Source: Tetradesmus obliquus (lineage: Eukaryota > Chlorophyta > Chlorophyceae > Sphaeropleales > Scenedesmaceae). Taken from it: 64,000 nt of DNA. Position 1 is the first letter of the stretch; the number at the start of each line of letters is the position of its first letter. The notes under the pieces are model-generated. The model had not been told where the DNA came from, ran no database searches, and saw only the letters and a list, made by a program, of their open reading frames with translations. Positions 47,100 to 56,955 of the stretch are shown here, piece after piece. The position numbers were made by a program, and so were the translations under genes. The stretch lies in NCBI GenBank assembly GCA_030272155.1, contig CP126197.1, forward strand, positions 5,696,001 through 5,760,000. Reading direction: 5' to 3'.

Positions 47100-47396
47100 G
47101 GCACGTTGCTGCTGGAGTTCCCGCCGCTGGTGCGCGAGCTGGTGACATTGTACCCTTTGTCTGTCATCAAGCAGCGTGCAGCGGTGCTGCTGGAGGTGCT
47201 TGATTCATCGTACGCAGAACGCTGGGGGTGATGAGCCGTCAGCTGACAGCAGTGGCAGCCCAGGGGTTGTTGATGATCTGCAGCCGCAGCGTGCTGCAGC
47301 AGCAGCCCAGCCCCACCAGCTGTCGCCTAGCAGTAAGGACTGCAGAGTAGACGACCCAGCAGACGCTACGTCTGGCAGCCGCCCAGAGCCGCAGCA

Positions 47397-49173
47397 GTGG
47401 GGCCCGGGCTCATGGACTGGGTGGCTGCGCAGCGCAGTCGATGGCCCCTCAATGCAGCTCATGCACGGCAGTTGTTTGCTGGGGACCCGGACTGCGATGC
47501 GCTGGTACGCTGGCTGGAGGATGGTGTGCCTATTGTGCACCCCGGCCATGTGGTGCCAGCATTTGATTGCACCAACTACTCTGTGCGGCCTTGCCTTGCC
47601 GCGTTTGCAGCAGAGGCGGCAGCACAGGAGCTTGGTGAAGGCCACGTGGCGGTGCCCCCAGCTGGCATGCACTCTCCTTGGGTGCATGCCACTGGTGTGG
47701 TGCCCAAAGGGCCGGCAGCAGCGCCGACTGGAGCTCGTCGTAGACATGACTTTGCTCGACCGTCTGGCGCTGCTGTTGATGACCACATTCGCTACCAGCC
47801 CCGCCGCTTCATGACAGCACGGCAGTTTGCAGAGGCAGTGCAGCCTGGCGGCTGGATGTGCAAGGTGGATGTGCATTCGTACTTCTACCAGCTGCCGGCC
47901 AGCCCTTGGCATTGGCCGTACCTGGCCTTCCGGGTGCCGGCATGTGTCTTTGTCTGGTGGCATGGCAGCCGCCAGCCGTGACAACAGCAGCGGCGATCAC
48001 TACAGCTCTGGCAGCAGCAGGAGCAGCGGCACCTGCGGCAGCAGCAGCCACAGCAATGGTGACCGGGCAGCGGAGGTTGAGGTATGGGGCACACGGGTGC
48101 TGTTCGGCCTGCGACACGGGCCTGAGGTGACTGACAGGTTCAGCCAGGCGCTTGTCAGGCTGATGCAGCGCCTGGGATGGCAGGTGGTGTATGCGCTTCT
48201 GGATGACTTTAATATCTTCGACAGCGACCGCCTGCGCTGCTTGCTGGGCTTCCATGTCTTGTGTGCAGCGCTGCTGCACATTGGCTTTGTGCCCAGCTTG
48301 CACAAGTCTGCACCGCCTGCCCAGGTGATGCAGACGCTGGGGTTGGAGATTGACAGCTGCAGCATGCAGCTGCGTTTGACAGCTGGGCGTGTGGCGCAGC
48401 TGCAGCAGCTGGTGCGGCAGTTCAGCAGTAACAGCCGCTGCACCAAGCGGGAGCTGGATTCAGTGGTGGGCAGGCTTCAGTGGGCCAGCGACGTGGTTTG
48501 GGGTGGCCCACTGCTGCTTAACCCCATCCGCCGGTGTGGCCTGCGGTGCCGCAAGCCGCACCACAAGGTGTACCTGCGGAGCGAGGCGCGGCTGGCCTTG
48601 CGGTGGTGGCATGCAGCGCTGCAGCAGTTCAATGGCTGCCGCAGCATTTTGGGCCGGCAGCCACGCCCCTGGCAGCTTCTCAGCACTGACGCCTGCGGGG
48701 TTTGGGACACCGAGGTGCCAGGAATTGGGATCTTTGTGGATGGTGGCTTCTGTGGCCTGACAGCACAGCAGTGCCGGCAGCTGTATGAGGATGCACCGGC
48801 AGTAGAGGCGCCCATCCAGCTGTGGGAGCTGTATGCTGTGCTGGTGATGGCGCGGCTGTACGGCTCTTACCTGCAGGGCCAGTACTGGCAGCTGGGCGTT
48901 GACAACAGCAACGTCTTCGCCTGGCTCAGCAAGGGGACGGTTAAGGGGAAGGTCTGCTATGAGCAGGCCTTGCAGTACCTGCTGCAGCTGTTCACACTTG
49001 AGGTGCAGCTGGATTTTCGGCTGCAGCCTTTCTGGATCAGCAGCAGCACCAATGTTCTGGCAGATGCAGCGTCGCGGCAGGAATGGGGTACCTTCCGCTC
49101 AGCGCTGCGCGACTGGCTGCGGCAGCAGGGCCGCAGCCCCGTGCCTGCGCTGGCGTTCCTGCAGCCTTGCTGA
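47397..49173 (+). pseudogene. Reverse transcriptase-RNase H of the PAT element, one frameshift
   Basis: First frame (47397-47981) holds RT motifs 1-A: HATGVVPKG, RRRHDFARPSGAAVDDHIRY and catalytic Asp in CKVDVHSYFYQLPA. It ends at a TGA in a Ser/Gln-rich insertion. The second frame (open to 49173) resumes with motif C in VVYALLDDFNIFDSD (LLDD in place of the common YLDD), then RNase H: Asp in LLSTDACGVWD, Glu in LWELYAVLVMARLYG, Asp in QLGVDNSNVFAWL and Asp in VLADAASRQ. All catalytic residues of both enzymes are present; only the frameshift near 47,960-48,050 breaks it. Confidence 0.9.
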
Positions 49174-49419
49174 TGTGTCAGCCGCCAGCAACTGGCAGCG
49201 GGCGGTGCAGCGGGTTGGGCGGGGCGGGGTGATTGCCGCAGCGTCAGGATGGCATTGAGGCCTGGTCTTGTCTGGGTCGTGCTGTGCACGTGCACATGCT
49301 GTCGCTGCGTTCTTTGCATTGCCTGTGCATCGCCCCCGCTCACGTGTTTTATGCCCGCTGCAGTCCGCTGCTTCTTCATGGCAGGTTTGGCCCCCCTGTC
49401 CTGATTCAACATCTTTCTT

Positions 49420-50510
49420 GTGGCCGTCTCTCTCTTACAGCATCATGTATGCTCTGCGTGTGTACCGGTGTGTTGTTTGGCAGGCGTGCAGCCTACACCT
49501 GCGCTGCTCCTGTTTGGGCTGCGGGCTCTGGCGTACTCCAGCCAGGGCCTTGCCGGCAGCACGGCCGCCAAGTACAGTGATTCCGCCCTGTACTACGTGC
49601 GGTGGCTGCTGGCGTGCGGCCTGCCCCTGGACCCCTGCTGGCTACATCCCACAGAAGGATTGCTGCAAGCCTATGCGGCCTTCCTTGCAGCCACGTGTTC
49701 AGCCGACACCATCAAGAATCAGCTGGCTGGCCTCAAGTACCATCTGGGGTCGGTTGGGCCGGTCGATTGGTCTGGCTACACGCTGCTGCAGCGGCAGCTG
49801 AAGGGCATCCGGCGGGTGCGCGGTGCCTGCCAGCAGCAGAAGCGCCCCATCACCATGGAGATGCTGCTGTGCTGGGTGCTGCAGCTGCAGCGTGGCTGGG
49901 ATAGCAGGATGCAGTGCTTGGTGCTTGCCTGTGTGATAGGCGTGTTTGGCATGCTGCGCAGGTCCAACCTGGTGCCTGGCAGCAGTGCTTATTTGAAGGG
50001 CGCAAACACCTGCGTCGCTGCGATGTGGTGTTTGTGCCTGAGCTGTATGCGCTGCGCCTCACGCTGCGTGAGACAAAGACGCTGCAGTTTCGCGAGCGGG
50101 AGCATGTTATCTTTGTGACGGGCAGCAAGGGTGCGCCGCTGGATCCTGTTCGCTTGTATCAGGATTATGTGGCAGCGCACCCTGCAGCCCCCACTGACCC
50201 TTTCTTCATGTTTAGGGGTGCGGATGGAGTGCTGCAGCCGCTCACTTTTAACGGCTTGGCCAGTGGTGTGAAGGAGCTGGTGGCGCTGCTGGGGCTGGAT
50301 CCCAGCCAGTATGCGTCACACTCGCTGCGGCGTGGTGGTGCGTCTGGGGCCCTTGCATCGGGTCTGGCGCCGTTCTTCACGCGGTTCCAGGGTGACTGGA
50401 AGTCGGAGTGCTACCTCCGCTACTACACCCTGGGCTTGCGTGACATGTTGCGAATCTCGGCTGCCATGCTGAGCCAGGTGAACCGCGCTTGGTCGGCTGG
50501 TGGGTCGTAG
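49420..50510 (+). pseudogene. Tyrosine recombinase of the PAT element, frameshifted
   Basis: The N-terminal half (frame of 49420) has the core-binding helices: GSTAAKYSDSALYYVRWLLA, STADTIKNQL-like SADTIKNQLAGLKYHL, and VLACVIGVFGMLRRSNLVPG with the first catalytic Arg. Near 49,975 the sense moves to the frame ending at 50510: LRLTLRETKTLQF, then SHSLRRGGASGALASG (His-x-x-Arg box), GDWKSECYLRYYTL with the nucleophilic Tyr. The complete R-H-R-Y set is visible across the two frames. Integrates the circular cDNA by strand exchange without target duplication. Confidence 0.88.
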
Positions 50511-50528
50511 GGGGGAGGTTGTGGGGGG

Positions 50529-50890
50529 AGGAGGCAGTGCTGGTATGCACTGCAGGGTTTGTTGGCTTTGTGCAGTGTGGGCTGGTGGCTCATAGCATGC
50601 TTGCAGTGAAGCAGCAGTGCTCTGTGAGCAGCAGCCCATGCACAACTTCCCCCAAGCTGCTGCATGTAGGCAGATGCAGTAGTACGTTGGCATGTTGTTT
50701 GTGTATCGCATTGACTAAGGGAAATAAGGGTGGTGACCTGTTTTGACGGTGGTGTGCAACATGTTTGACTGGGAAACATGTTGTGACACTGACAAGTATG
50801 CAGCATGAAGGTAGCTGCATGTTTGTAGGTATTTACGAGTACGGGAAAAGAAGTAAATCAGACTTTACGCCAACAGCAACACACCAGATT
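50529..50890 (+). repeat. Split direct repeat B1
   Basis: Starts AGGAGGCAGTGCTGGTATGC and ends CAACAGCAACACACCAGATT. The same sequence ends the element as B2. Confidence 0.93.
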
Positions 50891-51110
50891 GCGTGAAATG
50901 CACTGGTGTATTTCTGTCAATGTGGTAGCAGCGGACAGTTGGTGCAGAACAGCCATGCTTGCTAGCGAGAGTGTTAGGGCATGGCTGTCTGACATCTAAC
51001 ATGGACACAGTGTGGTCTTGTTGGATTCATCAGCTGATGCACAGGTCACAAATATTCATGAATGCACAATTGCGTGATTCATGAGGTGGCGGAGATACTT
51101 GTTTTCTTTC
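50891..51110 (+). repeat. Split direct repeat A2
   Basis: Directly joined to B1. Differs from A1 by about three substitutions (for example GCGGACAG against GCGAACAG). Confidence 0.93.
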
Positions 51111-51165
51111 CCACCCGCCCACTCCTAATGTTCCCAGGTGTGTCATTGGCCATGCACCTGGGGGC

Positions 51166-51526
51166 AGGAGGCAGTGCTGGTATGCACTGCAGGGTTTGTT
51201 GGCTTTGTGCAGTGTGGGCTGGTGGCTCATAGCATGCTTGCAGTGAAGCAGCAGTGCTCTGTGAGCAGCAGCCCATGCACAACTTCCCCCAAGCTGCTGC
51301 ATGTAGGCAGATGCAGTAGTACGTTGGCATGTTGTTTGTGTATCGCATTGACTAAGGGAAATAAGGGTGGTGACCTGTTTTGACGGTGGTGTGCAACATG
51401 TTTGACTGGGAAACATGTTGTGACACTGACAAGTATGCAGCATGAAGGTAGCTGCATGTTTGTAGGTATTTACGAGTACGGGAAAAGAAGTAAATCAGAC
51501 TTTACGCCAACAGCAACACACCAGAT
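51166..51526 (+). repeat. Split direct repeat B2 (right end of the element)
   Basis: Near-identical to B1. The last element bases ACACCAGATT are followed by host sequence GAGCCCATCG. Confidence 0.92.
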
Positions 51527-52166
51527 TGAGCCCATCGTGCTGCTTTTGGCTGGGTGGGCGTGCCAACAATTCGAGCACCTGCACGCGCTCCTTCCAACTG
51601 TTACAGCAGCAAAAATGTTCAAGTAATCGTGACAGATTGCAGCGCTGCCTCCGGTCTCTGGCATTGAGCAAGCAGTGCTGCCTCTGTTAGCAGAAGTCAA
51701 ACACACGAAGAAACCGCCTACCTCTTTTCCTGCAAGCAAAGGTTTCTTCAACAGATTCGTATCATTTGCAAAGGCTGGTCAGCTGGCAGGCTGGGCAAAG
51801 CATAGGCCTGAGGACCAGCATTAGGTGGCAGCAGCACTGAGGAGCGGTGCAGCACCCCCAAGAGCACTGCCTGCAAAGGTGTGTTCAGGCATGGTGATGC
51901 AGCTGGTAAAACCTCTACACGCCTGAAGTTTTATCTGTGTGGTAGCTGTTGCACGCCGAGTCTCACCGACTTGCCAGGCATGTCATGCTGTCAAACAGCA
52001 GGAGCATACTGTATCTTGATACTGCAGGTCATGCATGCCTGGCATTACACTACACGTCCACGCATCTACACATGCAGCAGCTATATCTGGCAATGCAACG
52101 GCAGTGTTAAAGGCGGCACTGCTGCTGCAATCTCTGGCTGTTGTACGACGCCAGCAGGAGCGCAAA
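51527..52166. other. 5' flank of the plus-strand F-box-like gene
   Basis: Stop-rich, no domain. Just before the ATG, a CAG/GAGCGCAAA context is shared with the minus paralog (CAG/GAGCGCAAT), so an upstream untranslated or short coding exon spliced here is possible in both genes. Confidence 0.45.
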
Positions 52167-53793
52167 ATGCTGCCGCAGCAGCCCAGGCGTTCGGGGCGCT
52201 TGGCAGCCAAGCCCCAGCTGCACACCATCAAGGACAGCAGCAGCAAGCGCCTCTGCAGGAATGAGAAGCATGCTGAGCTTTCGCTGCCGCCGGCCCTTCT
52301 GGAGAAAGTGATGAGCTGCCTGGCAGTCATGGAGGCTGATGGTGTGCGGGGGCCCTCAATGGCAGCGCGTGACCTGGCAAACGCTGCGTTGGTGAGTTGC
52401 AGTGGGGCATCCACACATGTAAGAGGCCCAAAGGATTGCATTTCATGCAGTGCCATGCACTGCGGGTGCGTGCAGCAACACATGCACTGCTCGCAGCAGC
52501 GCTGGCAGAGTTTACAGGAAGCAGAGATGCATCCATGGCTCTATGGTGCGTGCCCTCCTCACCAACAGCACACCCTGCTTCATACTGGCTTGGTTGCTGC
52601 AGCAATTGCTCGTGCAGGTATCCACAGCACACCAACCTTCACTGATTGCGCCAGTTGACTTGCGCCCACTGCTGTGTGGTTTGCAGGTGAGCTCGGACTT
52701 CCACAAAGCGTCACAACACGGCCTTGCAGTATTGGAGGCACAGGCAGCAGAGCTGAAGTTGCGGTGTGGCTGGGATTTCAGCAAGCCTGCAAGCGTGCAG
52801 TGCTCAAGCAAGACGCTTAGGATGCTGCAAAACCTGCCGCGACCTACCGGCTGGAGCTGGCAGCAGTGGGCTGCTTGCCTGCAGGACCCGCTGCAGTTCA
52901 GGGTCTACGAGCTGAAGCAGGCAGCAAGGCAGCTGGCACTGCCAGGCAACAGCAGCAAGCTCGTAATCAGCATCCTGCAAGCATTTGGCCTGCAGCAGCC
53001 CAGCAGCGTAGCGCCTCAGCTGCTGCGGGCAGTGCTGCTGGAGCGCTGCTGCAAATGCCCATGGGCTGGGTGTGAGCAAATCAGCACTGTATGGGAGGTC
53101 CTGAAGGACTGGAGCAGCAGCGAGATCGACCGCAAGTGGCCTGGCTTGAGCAAGAGGCTGTCGGATGACAGCTGCAGCACAGCCGCAGCGCGGCGCAGGG
53201 CGTTGCAGATGTACACGGGTGCCTGCAGCAAGCAGCAGCTGCAGGGGCTGCAACTCCTGGCGCTTCAGACGGAGAAGTATGGCGAGTGGCTGCGCGAGGT
53301 GGTGCTGGAGCCATCTGCGCGGCATGGGACGATGCTGCAGGAGCTGGCAGTTGTAATGCGTGAGCCGCAGCAGAAAATGCTGGAGGTGAAAGGGCAGCTC
53401 CAGCAGCGGCAGCAGCAGCAGCAGCAGCAGGAGCTGGTTGGTTCGGCCCTGCTGCAGCTGCAGGCAATGCAGGAGCTGGCTGATACTGCCCTGCAACGGC
53501 TGCAGGAGGTGGCAGAGCTGAGGGACGGACTCCAGCAGCAGCTGCAGGAGCTGCCGCAGGTTGTAGCCCGGATGGTCAAGCGTCACCAGGAGCTGTCGCA
53601 GATGAGTGGCAAGCAGCTGCAGGGGCTGCTGGAGGAGATTGGCAGGCCGCCAAAGGAGCTGCGAGAGTGCCAGCAGAAGATGGACCAGACGCTGAGAAAG
53701 GTGATCAGCATGCAGCAGTGGCTGAACGAGCGGGTGCAGCAGGTGAACACAAACTGTAATTTCACAAGCATCCGAGAAGCGGAAAACCGCTAG
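52167..53793 (+). CDS. F-box-like / SAP-like / coiled-coil protein, copy 1
   Basis: Two exons in phase, 52167-52391 and 52687-53793, 443 residues. I know no named family. N-terminus MLPQQPRRSGRLAAKP is basic. Residues ~40-95 (LPPALLEKVMSCLAV ... MAARDLANAALVSSDFHKAS) follow the F-box pattern LP-x-x-L-x-x-I ... A-x-x-V-S-x-x-F. FRVYELKQAARQLALPGNSS then KLVISILQAFGL (~146-176) matches a SAP DNA/RNA-binding helix-turn-helix. A conserved CPWAGCEQ ... RKWPGLSKRL block follows. From ~290 on it is a long Gln/Leu coiled coil. The start is set by conservation with the minus copy. Past CAGCAG/GTGAAC a third exon beginning near 53809 would add 44 residues in phase. Confidence 0.72.
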
Positions 53794-55328
53794 TGCTAGC
53801 AGCTGTAGGTGGTGCGGCAGCGGCTCCGCAATGAGCTGCCGGGCATTGAAGCCGACAAGAGCAGTTGTGGGCAAAATCTACATTTGCGCTGCCTAGCCTG
53901 GGTGTTGCTGCACGTGCTAGAATTGTGCACGCGGTTACAGTGATGACTGTTGCTGGAGAAGCAGCAGTGCCAGCAGCCCTCTATCATACCGTGAGCAGCC
54001 ATGGTTGTGTAATGCAATGTGTCTGCATAATGCAATGCAACTAATGCTGCTGCATTGTGGATGGTTTTGTAGGATCTAGCATTGCATGGACCGTGTTGAC
54101 TCTAACTTGCGACGGCCGGCTGTATGCCATGCAACTGTCAGATGCACTGGTTGCTTGCTCTGGGAGATGTTGCACGCACGGCACAAAGTTTCAGAAGACA
54201 TTAGTGAATTGTGAAGTTGTGGCGTCTGCCACCCTTGAGCGGCCGAGTGGCCAAGCATGGGAGGAGTACTGTAGTTGCATGGCGTTGGTGGCTACATCTG
54301 CTGCAAAAGCGGTGCAGAGCAACACTGCAGAGCAGCGGTATTGTACACCTGCAGCAGTAGAGGCGCCGATTTTAGCCTCGTTGTGACTCAGTGTGCCGCA
54401 TCAGTGCTGTTGTGAGGACAGTTGATAGTCACTACCATGATGGGGGTTCCCAGCCGGTGTTCCGTTGTATCCTGAAGTTGTTGGTTCTGTGCCAGCACAA
54501 CAGTCTGAATCAATTTCACTATACCAGATTGTACAGTTGACTGATCATGAGTAGCGCCTATGCAGGACACTGTAAGGTTGTGCTCGGTATGGAACCCTCT
54601 GGTGAAACACCTGGATTTGTTGCTTTGCGGCGTCACACAACCCCCCCCCCCCCCCCCTGCAATTGTTGCAAACACTTGAACCCGCGTCGCAAGATGAGTC
54701 ACAATGAGAAGCAGTGCTGCTGCTGCAGCAGCTCAGCTGGCAGGTGCTGTCTGCACGGTGCACTGCTGCTCTACAGTGTTGTTCTGCACTGCTTCCTGCA
54801 GATATTGGAGCCATGCCATGCACACCGTGCTCCTCCCACGCTTGGCGACTTGGCCACTTAAAGCTGCCCTGGCAGACGACAATATTCTGCTCTACAATGT
54901 CATTGTGCCGTGCTCGCAAAATTTTGCAGCCCAAAGCAACCAGTACATCTGAACGTTGCTTGGCCCAAGATGATGATGATGCGGCATCAAGGCCACTGTG
55001 AGTTGCAGCAGACATCGACGGTCAGTGCATTGGTGGGTTCTACGTGAACTGCAGCAGCTGCAGCCAGCGCAGTATCAAGTTGCACAACAATGGCTCCTCA
55101 TGCTACAAATGATGGCTGCCACTGCTGCTTCTCCCACCAACATCAAAACCATGACCAGGCCTGCAACAAGTAGCATCTGCAACAGCACCCAGGCTAGGCG
55201 GTGCCACTGCCGTTTCTGTATGTGCTGCTCGTGTCTGCTCCAATGCCCCTGCAGCTCCGTGCTGAGCCGCTGCCGCAGCTGCTACAGCTCCTTGCGCGAG
55301 CGCTCTTCTGTTTCCTGGATGCAGCTGT
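53794..55328. other. Tail-to-tail spacer between the two F-box-like paralogs, itself an inverted duplication
   Basis: The 3' flank of copy 1 (about 53810-54360) is similar to the reverse complement of the 3' flank of copy 2 (about 55290-54700): for example CGGCAGCGGCTC, CGCCTAGCCTGGGTG/CTGCCTAGCCTGGGTG and GAGAAGCAGCAGTG recur in the same order. A run of 17 C at 54641-54657 sits near the symmetry centre. In copy 2 the frame of this region encodes LAWVLLQMLLVAGLVMVLML, a membrane helix. Confidence 0.65.
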
Positions 55329-56955
55329 TCAGCATGCATACCGCTGACACAGGGCCTCCTGCATGTTGGCCAGCTCATCCACCGTCTGCTGCACCTGCTG
55401 CATCCGCTCTCGCAGCTCCTTGGGCTCCCTGCCGACCTGCTCCAGCAGCGGTTGCAGCTGCTTGCCAGTCATACGCGGCAGCTCCTGGTGCTGCTTGCGC
55501 ATGCGAGCTACACGCTGCGGCACTTCCTGCAGCAGCTGCTGGAGTGTATCAAACACGTCTGCCAGCTTCTGCACTTGCTGCATGGCCGTGTCAATCTGCT
55601 CCTGCTGCTGCTCATGCTGCTGAATCATTGCTCTCATGTTCTGGAAGAACTGCGGCATAACTTCTACAAGCACCTGCATTTGTTTGCGTTGCTTTTCTAC
55701 TGCCTTTTGCACGTCCTTGCGCAGCCACTCACTGAAGTCATCTTTCTGCAGCGCCAGGAACAGCAGCCCCTGCAGCTGCTGCTTGCTGCAGGCACCAGTG
55801 TACATGAGCAGCGCCCTGCGACGCGCTGCGGCTGTGCTGCAGCTGCTGGCGGACAGCTGCTTGCTCAGGCCAGGCCACTTACGGTCAATGTCGCTGCTGC
55901 TCCATTCTTTCAGCGCGTCCCAAACGCTGCTGACCTGCTCACAGCCTGCCCATGGGCATGCGCAGCAGCGCTCCAGCAGCACTGCCCGCAGCAGCTGAGG
56001 TGCTACGCTGCTGGGCTGCTGCAGGCCAAATGCTTGCAGGATGCCGGTCACCAGCTTGCTGCTGTTGCCTGGCACTGCCAGCTGCTTTGCTGCCTGCTTC
56101 AGCTCGTAGACCCTGTACTGCAGCGGGTCCTGCAGGCAGGCTGCCCACTGCTGCCAGCTCCAGCTGGTAGGTCGCGGCAGGCTTTGCAGCGACATAAGCG
56201 TCTCATTCGAGCACTGCACGCTTGCAGGCTTGCTGAATTCCCAACCACACCGCAACTTCAGCTCTGCTGCCTGCTGCTCCAAGGCTGCAAAGCCGTGCTT
56301 GGAGGCATTGTAAAAGTCCGAGCTCACCTGCATACCACACAGAAGGATGTGCTTATACACTGGCGCAGCAATCGTGCCATGAATTTGCTGCAGGCGCAGC
56401 TGCAGCAGCAACCGAGGCATTACGGTGCAGGCTGTGCTGTTGTCAAAGAGCGCATGCAGCCCTGTGCCATGGAGGCATCTCTGCTTCCTGTGGATTCCGC
56501 TGATGCTACTGCATGCAGCACATGCGTTGCCGCACCCATCCATTGCGCTTAGCGCTGCACAGCGACACAGTGCCTTGTCCCTCTGCAACACATTAGTGCA
56601 TGCCCCACTGCTGCTCACCAGTGCCGTATTTGCCAGGTCACGCGCTGCCATGGAGGGCCCCTGCACACCAATGCATCAATTGCAGTGGTTTGGGCCTCTA
56701 CCCATGTGTGGATGCCCCACCGCAACTCACCAACCAAGCGTTTGCCAGGTCACGCGCTGCCATGGAGGGCCCCTGCACACCATCAGCCTCCATGACTGCC
56801 AGGCAGCTCATCACTTTCTCCAGCAGCGCCGGAGGCAGCTCAAACTCTCCACTCTTGTTGTCACTGCAGAAGCGCTTGCTGCTGTCGGTCATGATGGCCT
56901 GCAGCTGGTTCCTGGCTTGCTTGCGCGCCGAACGCCTAGGCTGCTGCGGCAGCAT
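55329..56955 (-). CDS. F-box-like / SAP-like / coiled-coil protein, copy 2
   Basis: Exons 56731-56955 and 55329-56327, 407 residues, with the same first-exon length (225 nt) and same intron site as copy 1. Matching blocks: MLPQQPRRSARKQ, LPPALLEKVMSCLAVMEADG, WSWQQWAACLQDPLQYRVYE, LKQAAKQLAVPGNSSKLV, CPWAGCEQVSSVW, RKWPGLSKQL, MYTGACSKQQLQGL. The coiled coil has diverged more than the SAP region. The frame ends at TGA 55329, but a heptad-like frame continues 3' (NSCIQETEERSRKEL, stop, QLRQRLSTELQ, then a membrane helix), so the natural C-terminus may be spliced or this copy is truncated by mutation. Function unknown; DNA-linked ubiquitin-ligase adaptor is a guess from domains. Confidence 0.7.
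56612..56670 (-). repeat. Copy of F-box-like exon 1 end with donor, in the intron
   Basis: TTTGCCAGGTCACGCGCTGC then CATGGAGGGCCCCTGCACACCA at 56638-56680 repeats the real exon 1 end at 56740-56783; on the minus strand it encodes QGPSMAARDLANTAL and ends in a GTGAGC donor. Same exon-end-plus-donor pattern as in CSTF77. Confidence 0.85.

Larger units (their letters stand above)
45780..51526 (+). mobile_element. PAT-like (DIRS superfamily) tyrosine-recombinase retrotransposon with split direct repeats
   Basis: Order is A1 (45780-~46000), gag-like region, RT-RNase H, tyrosine recombinase, B1 (50529-50890), A2 (50891-~51110), short centre, B2 (51166-51526). A1 and A2 differ at about three positions over ~205 bp; B1 and B2 are nearly identical. 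This A-B-A-B split direct repeat, with no long terminal repeats, no tRNA primer site and a recombinase in place of a DDE integrase, defines PAT/TOC-like elements known from Chlamydomonas and Volvox. The B1/A2 joint (ACACCAGATT/GCGTGAAATG) would be the circle junction used for reintegration. Its left edge abuts the LINE tail. Frameshifts in all ORFs suggest this copy is recently inactivated. Confidence 0.92.

Noticed and set aside
51030..51443. Minus-strand 137-codon frame duplicated at 50423-50806
   Set aside because: Appears twice only because it lies in the B1 and B2 repeats; no domain.
45780..51526. Interpretation as an LTR retrotransposon
   Set aside because: The repeats are split (A1 alone at left, B1-A2-B2 at right), no tRNA primer site, and a tyrosine recombinase replaces a DDE integrase.
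52804..53874. 356-codon minus-strand Leu-rich frame opposite F-box-like copy 1 (and 55452-56552 plus opposite copy 2)
   Set aside because: Antisense of CAG-rich coiled-coil code. The sense strand has conserved intron position and paralog conservation.
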